The notes: a model not told the origin generated them from the sequence alone. A DNA stretch of 64,000 bases from an uncultured Paracoccaceae bacterium (GCA_947501355.1 CANMVA010000001.1:186001-250000); one strand, 5' to 3'; shown: positions 1 through 8,156, counted from the stretch's first letter. Program-made: numbers and translations.

Positions 1-85
1 GGACCCCATGACGGGCGAGGGCTACAGCCCGACCGCCCGCCGCGCTTTGCGCTCATTTGAAGCGCGCCTGTTATTGGCCGCTTAA
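1..85 (+). CDS. 3' end of an unidentified gene (partial)
   Basis: An open frame enters from the left edge (first full codon at base 2) and ends with TAA at 83-85. It gives a C-terminal tail of 27 residues that ends in ARRALRSFEARLLLAA. The tail is Arg/Leu/Ala-rich and probably helical. It is followed after 21 bp by the next gene on the same strand, so the two may be cotranscribed. Too little is left to name a family. Codon use resembles the neighbours. Confidence 0.5.
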   Translation, partial: DPMTGEGYSPTARRALRSFEARLLLAA

Positions 86-106
86 CGTGACAGGTGGGAG
101 CGCTTT

Positions 107-1186
107 ATGACCTGGATCGGCTTGCGTGATGCGAACACGCACCGCTTCTCGCTGGCTGGACTTGCCGCGCGCGGGCTGCCTCCGCCCCGCTTTGCCGAAG
201 ACGCTTTGCTGAAACGCGGCTCACTCCAGATGGAGTTTGCCTATACACCCAGCACCCGCCGTCAGGTGCTGATTGATCATCGCTGCGAGTCCCCTTGGCC
301 GGTGCACCTGCGCGTCACCATCACCCCCGATGCGGTGCTGCATTTCGACCTGCACTGCGGGGCGGAGCGCAGCTATATGTGCCTTGAGACCGGCCTCACG
401 GATTGCGAGCGCGCGGTGGAACTGGTCTACTCCTGGCACGCGCCGGATCGCACGGCGCTTTTGTCGTTGCACCTGCCTTATGCCGCCAGAAGCGTGCACA
501 GGGCGATGTACGACCCGCCGCCGTTTCCACTATCCGCGCTGCAATCACTGATCGAAGATCAACGGCCCACACGTGCGTTCACCTATCTGGCCGTCAGCAC
601 GGATATTGAGCCGATTGGCCCTGCACCGTCCCTCGCTGGCAACGCAATCGTCGAGACCCCTTCTGGCCCGCGCTATGTGGCCCATATCAAGGCGGGCGAT
701 CATGTGCTCTGCGACGACAACCGCCCGCGCCCGGTGCTGTGGGCCGGGCATCGCGACGTGCCGGCGCGCGGTCGGTTCCAGCCGATCCGCCTGCGCGCAC
801 CGTATTTTGGGCTGAGCCACGACACCGTCGTCGCCCCGACCCAGCACCTCGCCTTCGACGGCCCGGATGTGGAGTATCTTTTCGGGGAAGAGCGGGTTCT
901 GGTCAGCGCCAGCCACGCGGTCACGGGCGGCGTTCAAGCGATCCGCGATACGCGCAAATATGTCGTGCGCTATCACCAGCTTGTGCTGGAGGACCACGCG
1001 CTCATTCGCATCGGCGGCGCTGTCGGAGAGAGCCTCTTTCTGGGCGCTTTGGCCGAAAACGGCATGGCACTCAACGCGTCAATCTGGTCGGGGGCTGATC
1101 TGGACAAGGTGCCAAGCCATGGCAGTTTTGCCGCCCCGGTGCTCAAACAATACGAAGCCGTCACCCTGACCCGCGCCTTCGTCTAA
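107..1186 (+). CDS. Hint-domain (hedgehog/intein-like) protein, probably processing-inactive
   Basis: A 359-residue protein. Residues 1-175 form an uncharacterised N-terminal region. Residues about 177-330 resemble the Hint_2 domain common in Rhodobacterales proteins, with the block GNAIVETPSGPRYVAHIKAGDHVL and, later, VVAPTQHLAFDG. Family members usually begin this block with a Cys nucleophile (C-F-x-x-G-T). Here the matching stretch reads PSLAGN, so the Cys is replaced and self-cleavage seems unlikely. A GGTGGGAG ribosome site lies about 7 bp before the ATG. The gene converges on the unknown gene at 1196 with a 9-bp gap. Many Hint proteins of this group are linked to secreted or calcium-binding proteins, but no partner is visible here. 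The family call is fairly secure; the function is unknown. Confidence 0.7.
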   Translation: MTWIGLRDANTHRFSLAGLAARGLPPPRFAEDALLKRGSLQMEFAYTPSTRRQVLIDHRCESPWPVHLRVTITPDAVLHFDLHCGAERSYMCLETGLTDCERAVELVYSWHAPDRTALLSLHLPYAARSVHRAMYDPPPFPLSALQSLIEDQRPTRAFTYLAVSTDIEPIGPAPSLAGNAIVETPSGPRYVAHIKAGDHVLCDDNRPRPVLWAGHRDVPARGRFQPIRLRAPYFGLSHDTVVAPTQHLAFDGPDVEYLFGEERVLVSASHAVTGGVQAIRDTRKYVVRYHQLVLEDHALIRIGGAVGESLFLGALAENGMALNASIWSGADLDKVPSHGSFAAPVLKQYEAVTLTRAFV

Positions 1187-1195
1187 GCCCGACGT

Positions 1196-1534
1196 CTAGT
1201 CTTTGTCGTAAAACGGCGTCATCTGCGCCACGATGACCGAGTTCTCGTCCAGCGCCCGCTGCATCAGGCCGCGTTCATCGTCGTTGATGTCATGGCCTTC
1301 GGCCAGCCGCTCTTCCAGCGTGCCATAGCCCGACACATCGAGTGGCGCGAGGTCCGCCTGTTTGAGAATGGCGACCGTTTCCCGCACGGCCTCCGCCTCA
1401 TCGACGCCGCTCGCAAAACACATCAGCGCCGCGCCCGTGCTGCCATCCGGCAGCCCGTCGCCGTCCTTGCGGCCCACCTCCACCAGCAGGGTAAACACCT
1501 GCTGGCGGGATTTCTTTTTGGGTTTGTCAGCCAC
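1196..1534 (-). CDS. conserved hypothetical protein coupled to dapD
   Basis: A 112-residue protein I do not recognise. It starts with a Lys-rich tail (ADKPKKKSRQQ) followed by a predicted alpha/beta segment (VFTLLVEVGRKDGDGLPDGSTGAALMCFASGVDEAEAVRETVAIL) and an acidic helix ending in MTPFYDKD. No signal peptide, membrane segment or metal motif is visible. It starts with GTG at 1534, directly abutting the TAA stop of dapD (1535-1537), so its translation is very likely coupled to DapD. That places it in the dapD operon, although nothing in the sequence ties it to lysine synthesis. Confidence 0.7.
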   Translation of the reverse strand: MADKPKKKSRQQVFTLLVEVGRKDGDGLPDGSTGAALMCFASGVDEAEAVRETVAILKQADLAPLDVSGYGTLEERLAEGHDINDDERGLMQRALDENSVIVAQMTPFYDKD

Positions 1535-2362
1535 TTAATCGCGCAGCAATTCGTTGATACCGGTCTTCGACCGTGTCCGCTCATCCACCCGCTTCACGAT
1601 CACTGCACAATAAAGGTTGATCCCGTTCTTCGACGGCATCGAGCCAGCGACAACCACGGAATAGGGTGGCACCTCGCCATACATAACCTCACCGCTCTCG
1701 CGGTCCACGATCTTGGTGGACTGGCCGATGAACACGCCCATCCCCAGCACAGACCCTTCACGCACGATGCAGCCTTCGACCACCTCAGACCGCGCGCCAA
1801 TGAAGCAGTTATCCTCGATAATCGTCGGGCCCGCCTGCATTGGCTCCAACACGCCGCCAATGCCGACACCACCCGACAGGTGGACGTTCTTGCCGATCTG
1901 CGCGCAAGAGCCGACGGTGGCCCATGTGTCGACCATCGTGCCCTCATCGACATAGGCGCCAAGGTTCACGAAAGACGGCATCAGCACCACGCCCGGCGCG
2001 ATAAAGGCCGACTTGCGGACAACGCAGTTCGGCACCGCGCGAAAACCCGCAGCCTTCCACTGGTTGTCACCCCAGCCCTTGAACTTGCTGTCGACCTTGT
2101 CCCACCAGCCACCCGCCTGCGGACCACCTTCTTGCTGTTCCATATCCTTGATGCGGAAACCCAGCAGCACGGCTTTTTTGGCCCATTGGTTCACATGCCA
2201 GCTGCCATCGTCCTGCTTTTCAGCCACGCGCAAGCTGCCGCCATCCAAAGCGTTCAGCGTATCCTCGATCGCTTCACGGGTTTCGCCGGTGGTGGCGGGC
2301 GTTATCGTGTCGCGCGCCTCCCAGGCGGCTTCGATGGCTGTTTCCAGTTGCGCGTTCGACAT
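1535..2362 (-). CDS. dapD: 2,3,4,5-tetrahydropyridine-2,6-dicarboxylate N-succinyltransferase
   Basis: DapD succinylates tetrahydrodipicolinate with succinyl-CoA in the succinylase branch of lysine and meso-diaminopimelate synthesis. The 275-residue product has the usual family length. It has an N-terminal helical domain, then the left-handed beta-helix hexapeptide repeats (from about residue 105: [29 protein letters not shown] and so on) and the conserved C-terminal stretch [21 protein letters not shown]. The start chosen is ATG at 2362 ([17 protein letters not shown]), preceded by AAGGGG. An in-frame extension to 2611 would run through the neighbouring divergent gene and is rejected. The gene is divergent from the LOG-family gene at 2447, with an 84-bp shared promoter region. 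Confidence 0.96.
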   Translation of the reverse strand: MSNAQLETAIEAAWEARDTITPATTGETREAIEDTLNALDGGSLRVAEKQDDGSWHVNQWAKKAVLLGFRIKDMEQQEGGPQAGGWWDKVDSKFKGWGDNQWKAAGFRAVPNCVVRKSAFIAPGVVLMPSFVNLGAYVDEGTMVDTWATVGSCAQIGKNVHLSGGVGIGGVLEPMQAGPTIIEDNCFIGARSEVVEGCIVREGSVLGMGVFIGQSTKIVDRESGEVMYGEVPPYSVVVAGSMPSKNGINLYCAVIVKRVDERTRSKTGINELLRD

Positions 2363-2446
2363 GGTCGGCCCCTTATTTTTCATAGCGTTGGTCTGCGGCA
2401 GCCTATAAACGCAAGGCAACAGGCACGCAATCCATTGAGGCATCCG

Positions 2447-3286
2447 ATGAAAGACGACACCCGCCGCCACCCTTTGCGGCACAGCAACGAAGATATCGAG
2501 GCCGCGACCCATACGCCCGACACGCCGCAGACGCGTGCACCGGCCTACCGGCTGGCCTTTGCGGATGAGGATTTCCTCTGTCGGCCCGAACTGCGCCCGG
2601 TGCGGCTGCAACTGGAACTCCTCAAGCCCGAGCTGGCGCTGGACGAGGCCGGTGTGAACTCCACCATCGTGCTCTTCGGCGGCGCACGTATCCCCGCACC
2701 CGCCAACAAAGACAGCGCACGCACGCAGACGCTGGCTGATCTGTCGTCTTACTATGAAGAAGCCCGCACCTTCGCGCGGCTGATGACCGAACGCTCCGAC
2801 GGGTCCGAGAACGTGATCGTCACCGGCGGCGGACCGGGCGTGATGGAGGCAGGCAATCGCGGTGCACTGGACGCGGGCGGCAAATCGATCGGGCTCAATA
2901 TCGTGCTACCGCATGAGCAAGCGCCCAACGAATACGTAACGCCAGAGCTGTGCTTCAACTTCCACTATTTCGCGATCCGCAAGATGCATTTCCTGATGCG
3001 CGCCAAGGCGATCTGCGTCTTCCCCGGAGGCTTTGGCACGCTGGACGAGATGTTTGAAAGCCTGACCCTGATCCAGACGGGGCGCATGGCGCGGGTGCCG
3101 TTTTTGCTGTTCGGCGAAAAGTTCTGGCGCGAGATCATCAATTGGGATGCGCTGTCAGAGGCCGGAACAATCTCGGCCGAGGATCTGGAGCTCTTTCAGT
3201 TTGTCGAGAGCGCGGAAGACGCGATCAAGGCGATTGATGGCTGGGAAGGCGTCGGCGAAAAGCGCGGCGTTATTCCGGGGCGGTAA
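2447..3286 (+). CDS. LOG-family (TIGR00730-like) nucleotide-binding protein
   Basis: A 279-residue protein of the lysine-decarboxylase-like/LOG family. It has a Rossmann-type fold and the hallmark PGGFGTLDE motif, plus [16 protein letters not shown] upstream of it. Family members of the short form hydrolyse nucleotide 5'-monophosphates such as cytokinin ribotides. This is the long form, with an N-terminal extension of about 75 residues whose substrate is not known. The ATG at 2447 was chosen because upstream codons overlap dapD on the opposite strand. A weak TGAGG site precedes it. The LysE-type exporter follows on the same strand 30 bp downstream. Confidence 0.85.
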   Translation: MKDDTRRHPLRHSNEDIEAATHTPDTPQTRAPAYRLAFADEDFLCRPELRPVRLQLELLKPELALDEAGVNSTIVLFGGARIPAPANKDSARTQTLADLSSYYEEARTFARLMTERSDGSENVIVTGGGPGVMEAGNRGALDAGGKSIGLNIVLPHEQAPNEYVTPELCFNFHYFAIRKMHFLMRAKAICVFPGGFGTLDEMFESLTLIQTGRMARVPFLLFGEKFWREIINWDALSEAGTISAEDLELFQFVESAEDAIKAIDGWEGVGEKRGVIPGR

Positions 3287-3316
3287 GGGGCGACCCAGAA
3301 AGATGGGATATTTACC

Positions 3317-3934
3317 ATGATTGATTGGCTGATCTTTATCCCGGCCTGTTTTGCGCTGAACCTTGCGTTCGGGCCGAACAATCTGCTGGCGATGACCCAT
3401 GGCGCACGGCGCGGGGTGCTCTTTGCACAAAGGGCGGCAATCGGGCGTTTGCTGGTTTTCATCCCGATGATTGCGGCAAGTGCGCTTGGGCTGGGTCTTT
3501 TGCTGACAGCGTCCGCGACGCTCTTTAACATCGTGAAGATTATCGGCGCGCTCTACTTGATCTGGCTCGGGGTGAAGCTCTGGCGCAGTGCGGACCGTCT
3601 TGAGGCCCGCGTTCAAGCGGGTGATGGGCTATCCCACCGGACGGCCTTCAGATCGGAAGCCTTGGTGGCGGTCAGCAATCCCAAAGCGATTCTGATGTTT
3701 GCAGCGTTCTTTCCGCAATTCGTCTCAACAAAGGCTTATGTGCAAAGCTACCTCTTGCTGGGGGCGAGCTTTCTGGTGCTGGAAGCCCTCGCAATCTTGG
3801 CCTACGCCACCGTGGGCCGTTTCGCCTCGCGTTACGCCACACACAGGCTGTCCTGGATGCAACGCGGATCGGGTTTAATGATGGGTCTCTTCGGCCTGCT
3901 GCTGCTCTTCAGTCCACAGCCTGCCCGATCATAG
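3317..3934 (+). CDS. LysE-family amino acid/metabolite exporter
   Basis: A 205-residue inner membrane protein with about six hydrophobic segments. It carries the LysE/RhtB N-terminal signature, an early segment with GPNN (NLAFGPNNLLAMTHGARRG), and the mid-protein motif SNPKAILMFAAFFPQF. Such proteins export amino acids or similar small molecules by proton antiport. The substrate cannot be read from the sequence. The spacing from the LOG gene (30 bp) allows cotranscription. A second, unrelated LysE family member is encoded at 49283-49903. Confidence 0.9.
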   Translation: MIDWLIFIPACFALNLAFGPNNLLAMTHGARRGVLFAQRAAIGRLLVFIPMIAASALGLGLLLTASATLFNIVKIIGALYLIWLGVKLWRSADRLEARVQAGDGLSHRTAFRSEALVAVSNPKAILMFAAFFPQFVSTKAYVQSYLLLGASFLVLEALAILAYATVGRFASRYATHRLSWMQRGSGLMMGLFGLLLLFSPQPARS

Positions 3935-3967
3935 AACCGTCCTGACCTGATGTAGATACCCGCCCCG

Positions 3968-4035
3968 GGACCTGATCCGGGGCCTCTTTGCTGCGGGCGG
4001 TGTGCTTTGTGACGGCGAGGTCCCGGATCAGGTCC
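3968..4035. repeat. imperfect inverted repeat, REP-like
   Basis: The arms GGACCTGATCCGGGGCCTC (3968-3986) and GAGGTCCCGGATCAGGTCC (4017-4035) are complementary over 19 bp with one G-U pair, around a 30-bp spacer. They lie in the 304-bp gap between the LysE gene and the first small secreted-protein gene. The core (CCGGATCAGGTCCGGG-like) resembles dispersed palindromes I associate with alphaproteobacterial intergenic regions. It could fold as a long hairpin in RNA and end the upstream transcript. No T-tract follows. Confidence 0.65.
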
Positions 4036-4238
4036 GGGACGAGGTATCTTCGCTTCACAGCGACGTTATCCAAATCACGCAATACTCCGTCACGGGCGTG
4101 TGATGTGCGTTTGTGCACATACTGCAAGATCACCGTGCGCGTTTTCAGCTCCAGTGTGAACTGCCATTTGTCTGTCATCGGAAGCGCAAACTTCCAAACA
4201 CACAAACGCAAACACAACACACACAAAGGACTAACAAA

Positions 4239-4490
4239 ATGAAATTCGCTCTTATCTCCGCCCTCGTCGTCGCTGCTGCTCCGGCCTTCGCTGACGTCAC
4301 CTCGCCTGCTGAAGCCAACGCACAGCACGGGTTTGAAACTTCCTTCGTGGCCTCCAACGATCTGGGCAAAGTCTCCCCCGCTGAGATCGCCGGTGAAGGC
4401 ACCGTCGGCGACGACGTGATCTCCACTCAGAACGTGGACGTTCTGGTCAAGCTGGGCGTCACATCGGCTGCTGAGCTGGCCGCACGCTAA
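4239..4490 (+). CDS. small secreted protein, tandem copy 1
   Basis: An 83-residue protein with a clear Sec signal peptide (MKFALISALVVAAAPAFA, cut before DVTSP). The mature part is about 65 residues, acidic and cysteine-free, ending in KLGVTSAAELAAR. I do not recognise the family. It is about 85 percent identical to the product of the next gene, so the two are recent tandem duplicates. A strikingly A/C-rich, structure-poor leader (CACAAACGCAAACACAACAC and so on, about 4195-4238) with AAAGGA precedes the ATG, which suggests efficient translation. A 9-bp hairpin follows the stop. The location is periplasmic or extracellular. Confidence 0.8.
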   Translation: MKFALISALVVAAAPAFADVTSPAEANAQHGFETSFVASNDLGKVSPAEIAGEGTVGDDVISTQNVDVLVKLGVTSAAELAAR

Positions 4491-4498
4491 AACCTCCC

Positions 4499-4528
4499 GC
4501 CCGCCTCTGCTCTCCCCCGGAGGCGGGC
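4499..4528 (+). terminator. hairpin between the tandem secreted-protein genes
   Basis: GCCCGCCTC (4499-4507) pairs with GAGGCGGGC (4520-4528) around a 12-nt loop, starting 8 bp after the first gene's stop. There is no T-tract, so it may act as a partial terminator or as an mRNA stabiliser between two differently expressed copies. Confidence 0.5.
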
Positions 4529-4576
4529 ACCTCCTCCCTAAGACACAACATCACATACGCACAAAGGATTACCCAA

Positions 4577-4828
4577 ATGAAACTCGCACTGATCACCGCC
4601 CTCGCGCTGTCCGCTGCTGCTCCGGCTTTCGCTGACATCACCTCGCCCGCTGAAGCCAATGCACAGCATGGGTTTGAGACCTCCTTCATGGCTGATGCCG
4701 ATCTGGGCAAAGTCTCTGCCGCTGAAATTGCTGGTGAAGGCACCGTCGGTAACGACGTGATCTCCACTCAGAACGTGGACACGCTCGCCAAGCTGGGCGT
4801 CACCTCCGCCGCTGAGCTGGCACGCTAA
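4577..4828 (+). CDS. small secreted protein, tandem copy 2
   Basis: An 83-residue paralogue of the previous gene, with signal peptide MKLALITALALSAAAPAFA and then DITSPAEANAQHGFETSF. The mature part differs from copy 1 at about nine positions, and the signal peptides differ more. It again has an A/C-rich leader (ACACAACATCACATACGCAC, 4541-4560) and a CACAAAGGATTACCCAA ribosome-site region, both echoing copy 1, so the duplicated unit included its leader. No cysteine, metal motif or repeat was seen. The function is unknown. Confidence 0.8.
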   Translation: MKLALITALALSAAAPAFADITSPAEANAQHGFETSFMADADLGKVSAAEIAGEGTVGNDVISTQNVDTLAKLGVTSAAELAR

Positions 4829-4837
4829 AGCACACCC

Positions 4838-4896
4838 CTCGCGCTACGGTCCTCTCCCTGCCGCAGCGCGAGCGCTTGGGGGCGTCCCCGCCCAAG
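4838..4896 (+). terminator. pair of hairpins after the second secreted-protein gene
   Basis: CTCGCGCT (4838-4845) pairs with AGCGCGAG (4865-4872). A second stem, CTTGGG (4875-4880) with CCCAAG (4891-4896), follows at once. There is no T-run. These are likely 3' end structures of the small-protein mRNA, upstream of the intrinsic terminator at 4970. Confidence 0.4.
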
Positions 4897-4969
4897 CCGC
4901 ACAACGCCCGTCCCGCTTCAAAAGATCGGTCGTCCCAATCCCAGATGACCTAAAGAGGTGCGTTGTGGA

Positions 4970-5006
4970 AAACCGGTTCCAGCAAAAAGCTGGGGCCGGT
5001 TTTTTG
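4970..5006. terminator. intrinsic terminator shared by converging transcripts
   Basis: AAACCGGTTCCAGC, loop AAAAA, then GCTGGGGCCGGTTT form a 14-bp stem (two G-U pairs on the plus strand), followed on the plus strand by a T-run. The opposite strand has A/T flanks as well, so it can serve both the secreted-protein genes from the left and the rlmN transcript from the right. Confidence 0.8.
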
Positions 5007-5189
5007 CTATTGTGCGGAGGCCATTTGACGGCGGTAGGTCGCCTTCATCAGTTCTTTCCGGCGATGCAGATCGCGGGCGATGGCTTGGCTGAGCACATCG
5101 TTGATCGTGGTTTCATCTTCCCATGCCGCAAGGCGTAACGCTTCTTCGACGGGGGCGGTGATCTGGAGTTCCAAAGTCATGGTTTGCAT
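5007..5189 (-). CDS. small hypothetical protein, ribbon-helix-helix-like
   Basis: A 60-residue protein: a short strand (LELQITAPVEEALRLAAW), then two charged helices (INDVLSQAIARDLHRRKELMKATYRR). The strand-helix-helix layout recalls small ribbon-helix-helix DNA-binding proteins, but I see no toxin partner. It starts 27 bp after the rlmN stop on the same strand and ends at the terminator at 4970, so it is probably the last gene of the rlmN transcript. An alternative start is the second Met (MTLELQ). No convincing ribosome site precedes either. Confidence 0.55.
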   Translation of the reverse strand: MQTMTLELQITAPVEEALRLAAWEDETTINDVLSQAIARDLHRRKELMKATYRRQMASAQ

Positions 5190-5216
5190 GACCCGATTAA
5201 CCGCGATTCGGTTGAA

Positions 5217-6398
5217 TCAACCGTTAAGGCCAGCCTCTGCCGCGATCTGGGCGCGGGATTTGCGGGCGCGTTCGGTCGCGGATTTCAGCTGACCACAGGC
5301 CGCCATGATATCCTCACCGCGCGGGGTGCGGATCGGCGACGCATAGCCCGCATGGTAAATGATGTTCGCAAACGCCTTGATCCGCTTCCAGTCAGAGCGC
5401 TGATAGGGCGCACCGGGCCATTCGTTGAACGGAATAAGGTTAATCTTGGCCGGAATGCCCTTGATCAACTGGATCAGACGCCGGGCGTCTTCATCGCTGT
5501 CATTCACACCTTTCAGCATCACATATTCAAACGTGATCCGCTCCGAATTTGACGCTTTGGGATAGTCGCGCAGGGCATCCAGCAACGCCTCGATATTCCA
5601 CTTCTTGTTGATCGGCACCAGCTTGTCGCGGACCTCATCGGTCGTGGCGTGGAAGGAAACGGCCAGCATGCAGCCAATCTCCGTCGCGGTTTTGGCGATC
5701 TCGGGCACGACGCCGCTGGTCGAAAGAGTGATGCGACGCCGCGACAGGGAAATCCCCTCGGGATCCATGGCGATCTTCATCGCGTCGCGCACGGCCTCGA
5801 AATTATACAGAGGCTCGCCCATGCCCATCAGAACGATGTTCGACAGCAAGCGCGTTTCATTCTTCGGCGCGCCAATCTCGGGCCATTCGCTCAGATCATC
5901 GCGGGCGACCATGACTTGGCCGATAATCTCACCGGCGGTCAGGTTGCGGACCAGTTTCTGCGTGCCGGTATGGCAGAACGAACAGGTCAGCGTGCAGCCA
6001 ACCTGGCTTGAGATGCACAGCGTGCCCCGATCGGTTTCGGGGATATAGACGACCTCTACCTCGTGACCGCCCGCGATCTTCACCAGATATTTGCGGGTGC
6101 CGTCGTCAGAGACCTGCTTGGAAACAACCTCCGGCACCTCAACGACGAATTTCTCGGCCAGATCGGCGCGGTAGGCTTTGGCGAGGTTTGTCATCTGATC
6201 GAACGACCGCACGCCTTTCTCATAGATCCACTGCCAGATCTGCCCGGTGCGCATCTTGGCCTGCTTTTCGGGCGTGCCGTGGTCGATGAGCGTCTCGCGC
6301 AGCTGATCCCGCGTGAGGCCGACAAGGTTAATCGGTCCCTCCGGCAGCTTCCGGGGGAGCGTCATCACGTCTTGGGTAATCGGTGCAGTGGCCGACAT
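5217..6398 (-). CDS. rlmN: 23S rRNA (adenine-2503-C2)/tRNA A37 methyltransferase
   Basis: A radical-SAM dual-specificity enzyme that methylates C2 of A2503 in 23S rRNA and A37 in some tRNAs. It has 393 residues, typical of the family. The CxxxCxxC iron-sulfur motif is CTLTCSFC at about residues 134-141, within [18 protein letters not shown]. Further family marks are [10 protein letters not shown] and the segment [14 protein letters not shown]. The conserved Cys near the C terminus is present ([10 protein letters not shown]). The ATG at 6398 gives the expected N terminus. The adjacent IalB-like gene upstream is 63 bp away on the same strand. Confidence 0.96.
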   Translation of the reverse strand: MSATAPITQDVMTLPRKLPEGPINLVGLTRDQLRETLIDHGTPEKQAKMRTGQIWQWIYEKGVRSFDQMTNLAKAYRADLAEKFVVEVPEVVSKQVSDDGTRKYLVKIAGGHEVEVVYIPETDRGTLCISSQVGCTLTCSFCHTGTQKLVRNLTAGEIIGQVMVARDDLSEWPEIGAPKNETRLLSNIVLMGMGEPLYNFEAVRDAMKIAMDPEGISLSRRRITLSTSGVVPEIAKTATEIGCMLAVSFHATTDEVRDKLVPINKKWNIEALLDALRDYPKASNSERITFEYVMLKGVNDSDEDARRLIQLIKGIPAKINLIPFNEWPGAPYQRSDWKRIKAFANIIYHAGYASPIRTPRGEDIMAACGQLKSATERARKSRAQIAAEAGLNG

Positions 6399-6461
6399 CA
6401 GATCATCACTTTCTTGAGGATTTGGCTCACATATAGGATTCGCGCGCCAAATCCAAAGAAA

Positions 6462-6992
6462 TCAGCTGGCGCAGCGCGACTCGGCCTCTTCCACAGCGGC
6501 CGTGAACCCCAGAAGGGAGAACGTGTCTTGCGTCGTCGTGCCCCGACCGGACCGGCCCGTCACCACAGCTTCCGCGCCACGCTTCATTGCAGCGACCAGC
6601 TTGGCGTCATCCGCAGGCGTCGGAGGCCACGCGCTTTCGCCGTCGGTGAAAAGCTCAAACGTGCTTTCGCCGACACGCACCGACACGGTGGAGCCGGATG
6701 CAAACGGATAGCCCCCTGCGAACTGCACCTGACCTGCCACATTGGCTGAGGGGCGGTTGAACACCAGCATATAAATATCGCCGCGGCGCACAGCCACAAC
6801 GCGGCCATCGCGGGTGTTCACGGTTTCCTTGGGCGCAGAGACGGCCCAGCATTCGGTCGGGTTGCTTTCGACAAAGACGCTCCAATCCGTCTTGGCCGCG
6901 ACCCGGTTTGTCGATTGTTCTTGCGCCATGGCGCCACCTGCGACCAGCGCCAACGCGGCCCCGGCGATCAAACGCGTGGTGAGTGAAATCAT
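6462..6992 (-). CDS. IalB-like (invasion-associated locus B) secreted protein
   Basis: A 176-residue protein with signal peptide MISLTTRLIAGAALALVAGGAMA and a mature domain resembling the IalB family (TDWSVFVESNPTECWAVSAP, then RGDIYMLVFNRP, then SGRGTTTQDTFSLLGFTAAVEEAESRC). The two Cys residues of the mature part (TECW and SRC) probably form a disulfide. The ATG at 6992 has GGAGG 8 bp upstream and is preferred over an upstream TTG in which that ribosome site would be coding. In Bartonella IalB affects erythrocyte invasion. In free-living Rhodobacterales the role is unknown. Confidence 0.8.
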   Translation of the reverse strand: MISLTTRLIAGAALALVAGGAMAQEQSTNRVAAKTDWSVFVESNPTECWAVSAPKETVNTRDGRVVAVRRGDIYMLVFNRPSANVAGQVQFAGGYPFASGSTVSVRVGESTFELFTDGESAWPPTPADDAKLVAAMKRGAEAVVTGRSGRGTTTQDTFSLLGFTAAVEEAESRCAS

Positions 6993-7164
6993 ACTTACAG
7001 CCTCCAAGCTGTCATTGCCTCAAATGCCCCGTCCCGACCTCCGTCTTTCGCGGATTTGCCTTGCTTGGGGTGTTTTCTCTCGATGCCATAGTCTAGCGTG
7101 TTTTAGCTATACGAAGAAAGACCTCTTGGCGGAAAATCGCTGAGATGTGAGGGGAGGTGCTGAA

Positions 7165-8148
7165 ATGGGCCAAGCAGTTGATCTTGTTGAGGTTTGGCGT
7201 GGTGACATCCTTGAAGGGATGCATCAGGGCCATGCGGTGATCGTCGATGATACTGGCCAGATCATCGACGCTTGGGGCGATCCGGAGGCAGTGATCCTGC
7301 CCCGTTCCTCCTGCAAGATGGTGCAGGCTTTACCGCTGATCCGCTCCGGTGCCGCGGATCACGCTGGATTAGGGTCTAAGCAACTGGCTTTAGCCTGCGC
7401 GTCCCATAGCGGCGAGGCGCAGCACGTGACCCCTGTGCAGGACTGGCTGAAAACGCTCGGCCTCGACGATGACGCCCTGCGCTGCGGGGCGCATCTGCCG
7501 ATGGGGGAGGCCGCGAAACACGCGATGATCGCCGATCACGGCAGCCCCTGCCAAAGCCACAACAATTGCTCCGGCAAGCATGCGGGCTTTGTCACGTTGA
7601 ACGCGCATCTGGGCGGTCATGCGGAATATATCGAGCTCGACCACCCTGTTCAGATCGCCTGCAAAGACGCCATGGAAGAGGCGACAGGTGTCGACACCCC
7701 CGGTCATTGCATCGACGGCTGCTCCGCCCCGAATTTCGCAACAACAGTGTCTGGTTTGGCGCGCGCGATGGCCTGGTTCGCCACTGCGCCCGATGGCAGT
7801 GCAGAGCATCGGTTGACCCACGCCATGATGACCCATCCCGAACTGGTAGCGGGCACAGACCGCGCCTGCACCGACCTGATGCGCGAGATGAACGGCAAGG
7901 CCGCGATCAAGACCGGGGCGGAGGGGGTCTATACTGCGATCCTGCCCGGCAAAAGGCTCGGTATCGCGCTAAAGATCACAGATGGGGCGACCCGCGCCAG
8001 TGAAGCCGTCATCGCGGCGCTTTTGGCGAAATGCGGTGTGTTAGACCCTAGGTCGCCCGCTGCGCAAAAGCGCTTGCGGCCCGTTCTTAAAAGCTGGCGC
8101 GGCTTTGAGGCGGGCGAGGTTCGCCCGGTGGCAGACTTGTTGAAATAG
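7165..8148 (+). CDS. L-asparaginase II (rhizobial-type)
   Basis: A 327-residue protein of the asparaginase II family found in rhizobia and related bacteria, unlike the EcAII type. Family blocks seen are LPRSSCKMVQALPL near residue 50, ALACASHSGEAQHV, NNCSGKHAGFVTL, IDGCSAPNF and GAEGVYTAILPG. The conserved Ser/Lys (SSCK, CSGKH) are candidates for the catalytic and metal-binding site of this family. The ATG at 7165 has GGGGAGG about 9 bp upstream. A GTG at 7147 would include that site and is rejected. The gene converges on serB with an 8-bp gap. Confidence 0.9.
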   Translation: MGQAVDLVEVWRGDILEGMHQGHAVIVDDTGQIIDAWGDPEAVILPRSSCKMVQALPLIRSGAADHAGLGSKQLALACASHSGEAQHVTPVQDWLKTLGLDDDALRCGAHLPMGEAAKHAMIADHGSPCQSHNNCSGKHAGFVTLNAHLGGHAEYIELDHPVQIACKDAMEEATGVDTPGHCIDGCSAPNFATTVSGLARAMAWFATAPDGSAEHRLTHAMMTHPELVAGTDRACTDLMREMNGKAAIKTGAEGVYTAILPGKRLGIALKITDGATRASEAVIAALLAKCGVLDPRSPAAQKRLRPVLKSWRGFEAGEVRPVADLLK

Positions 8149-8156
8149 ACTCTAAT

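Noticed and set aside
1292-2446. Long N-terminal extension of the LOG-family frame across dapD
   Set aside because: It lies antisense to dapD and has no recognisable domain; ATG 2447 gives the normal family start.
5007-5189. Antitoxin of a type II toxin-antitoxin pair
   Set aside because: No toxin-like reading frame lies beside it on either strand.
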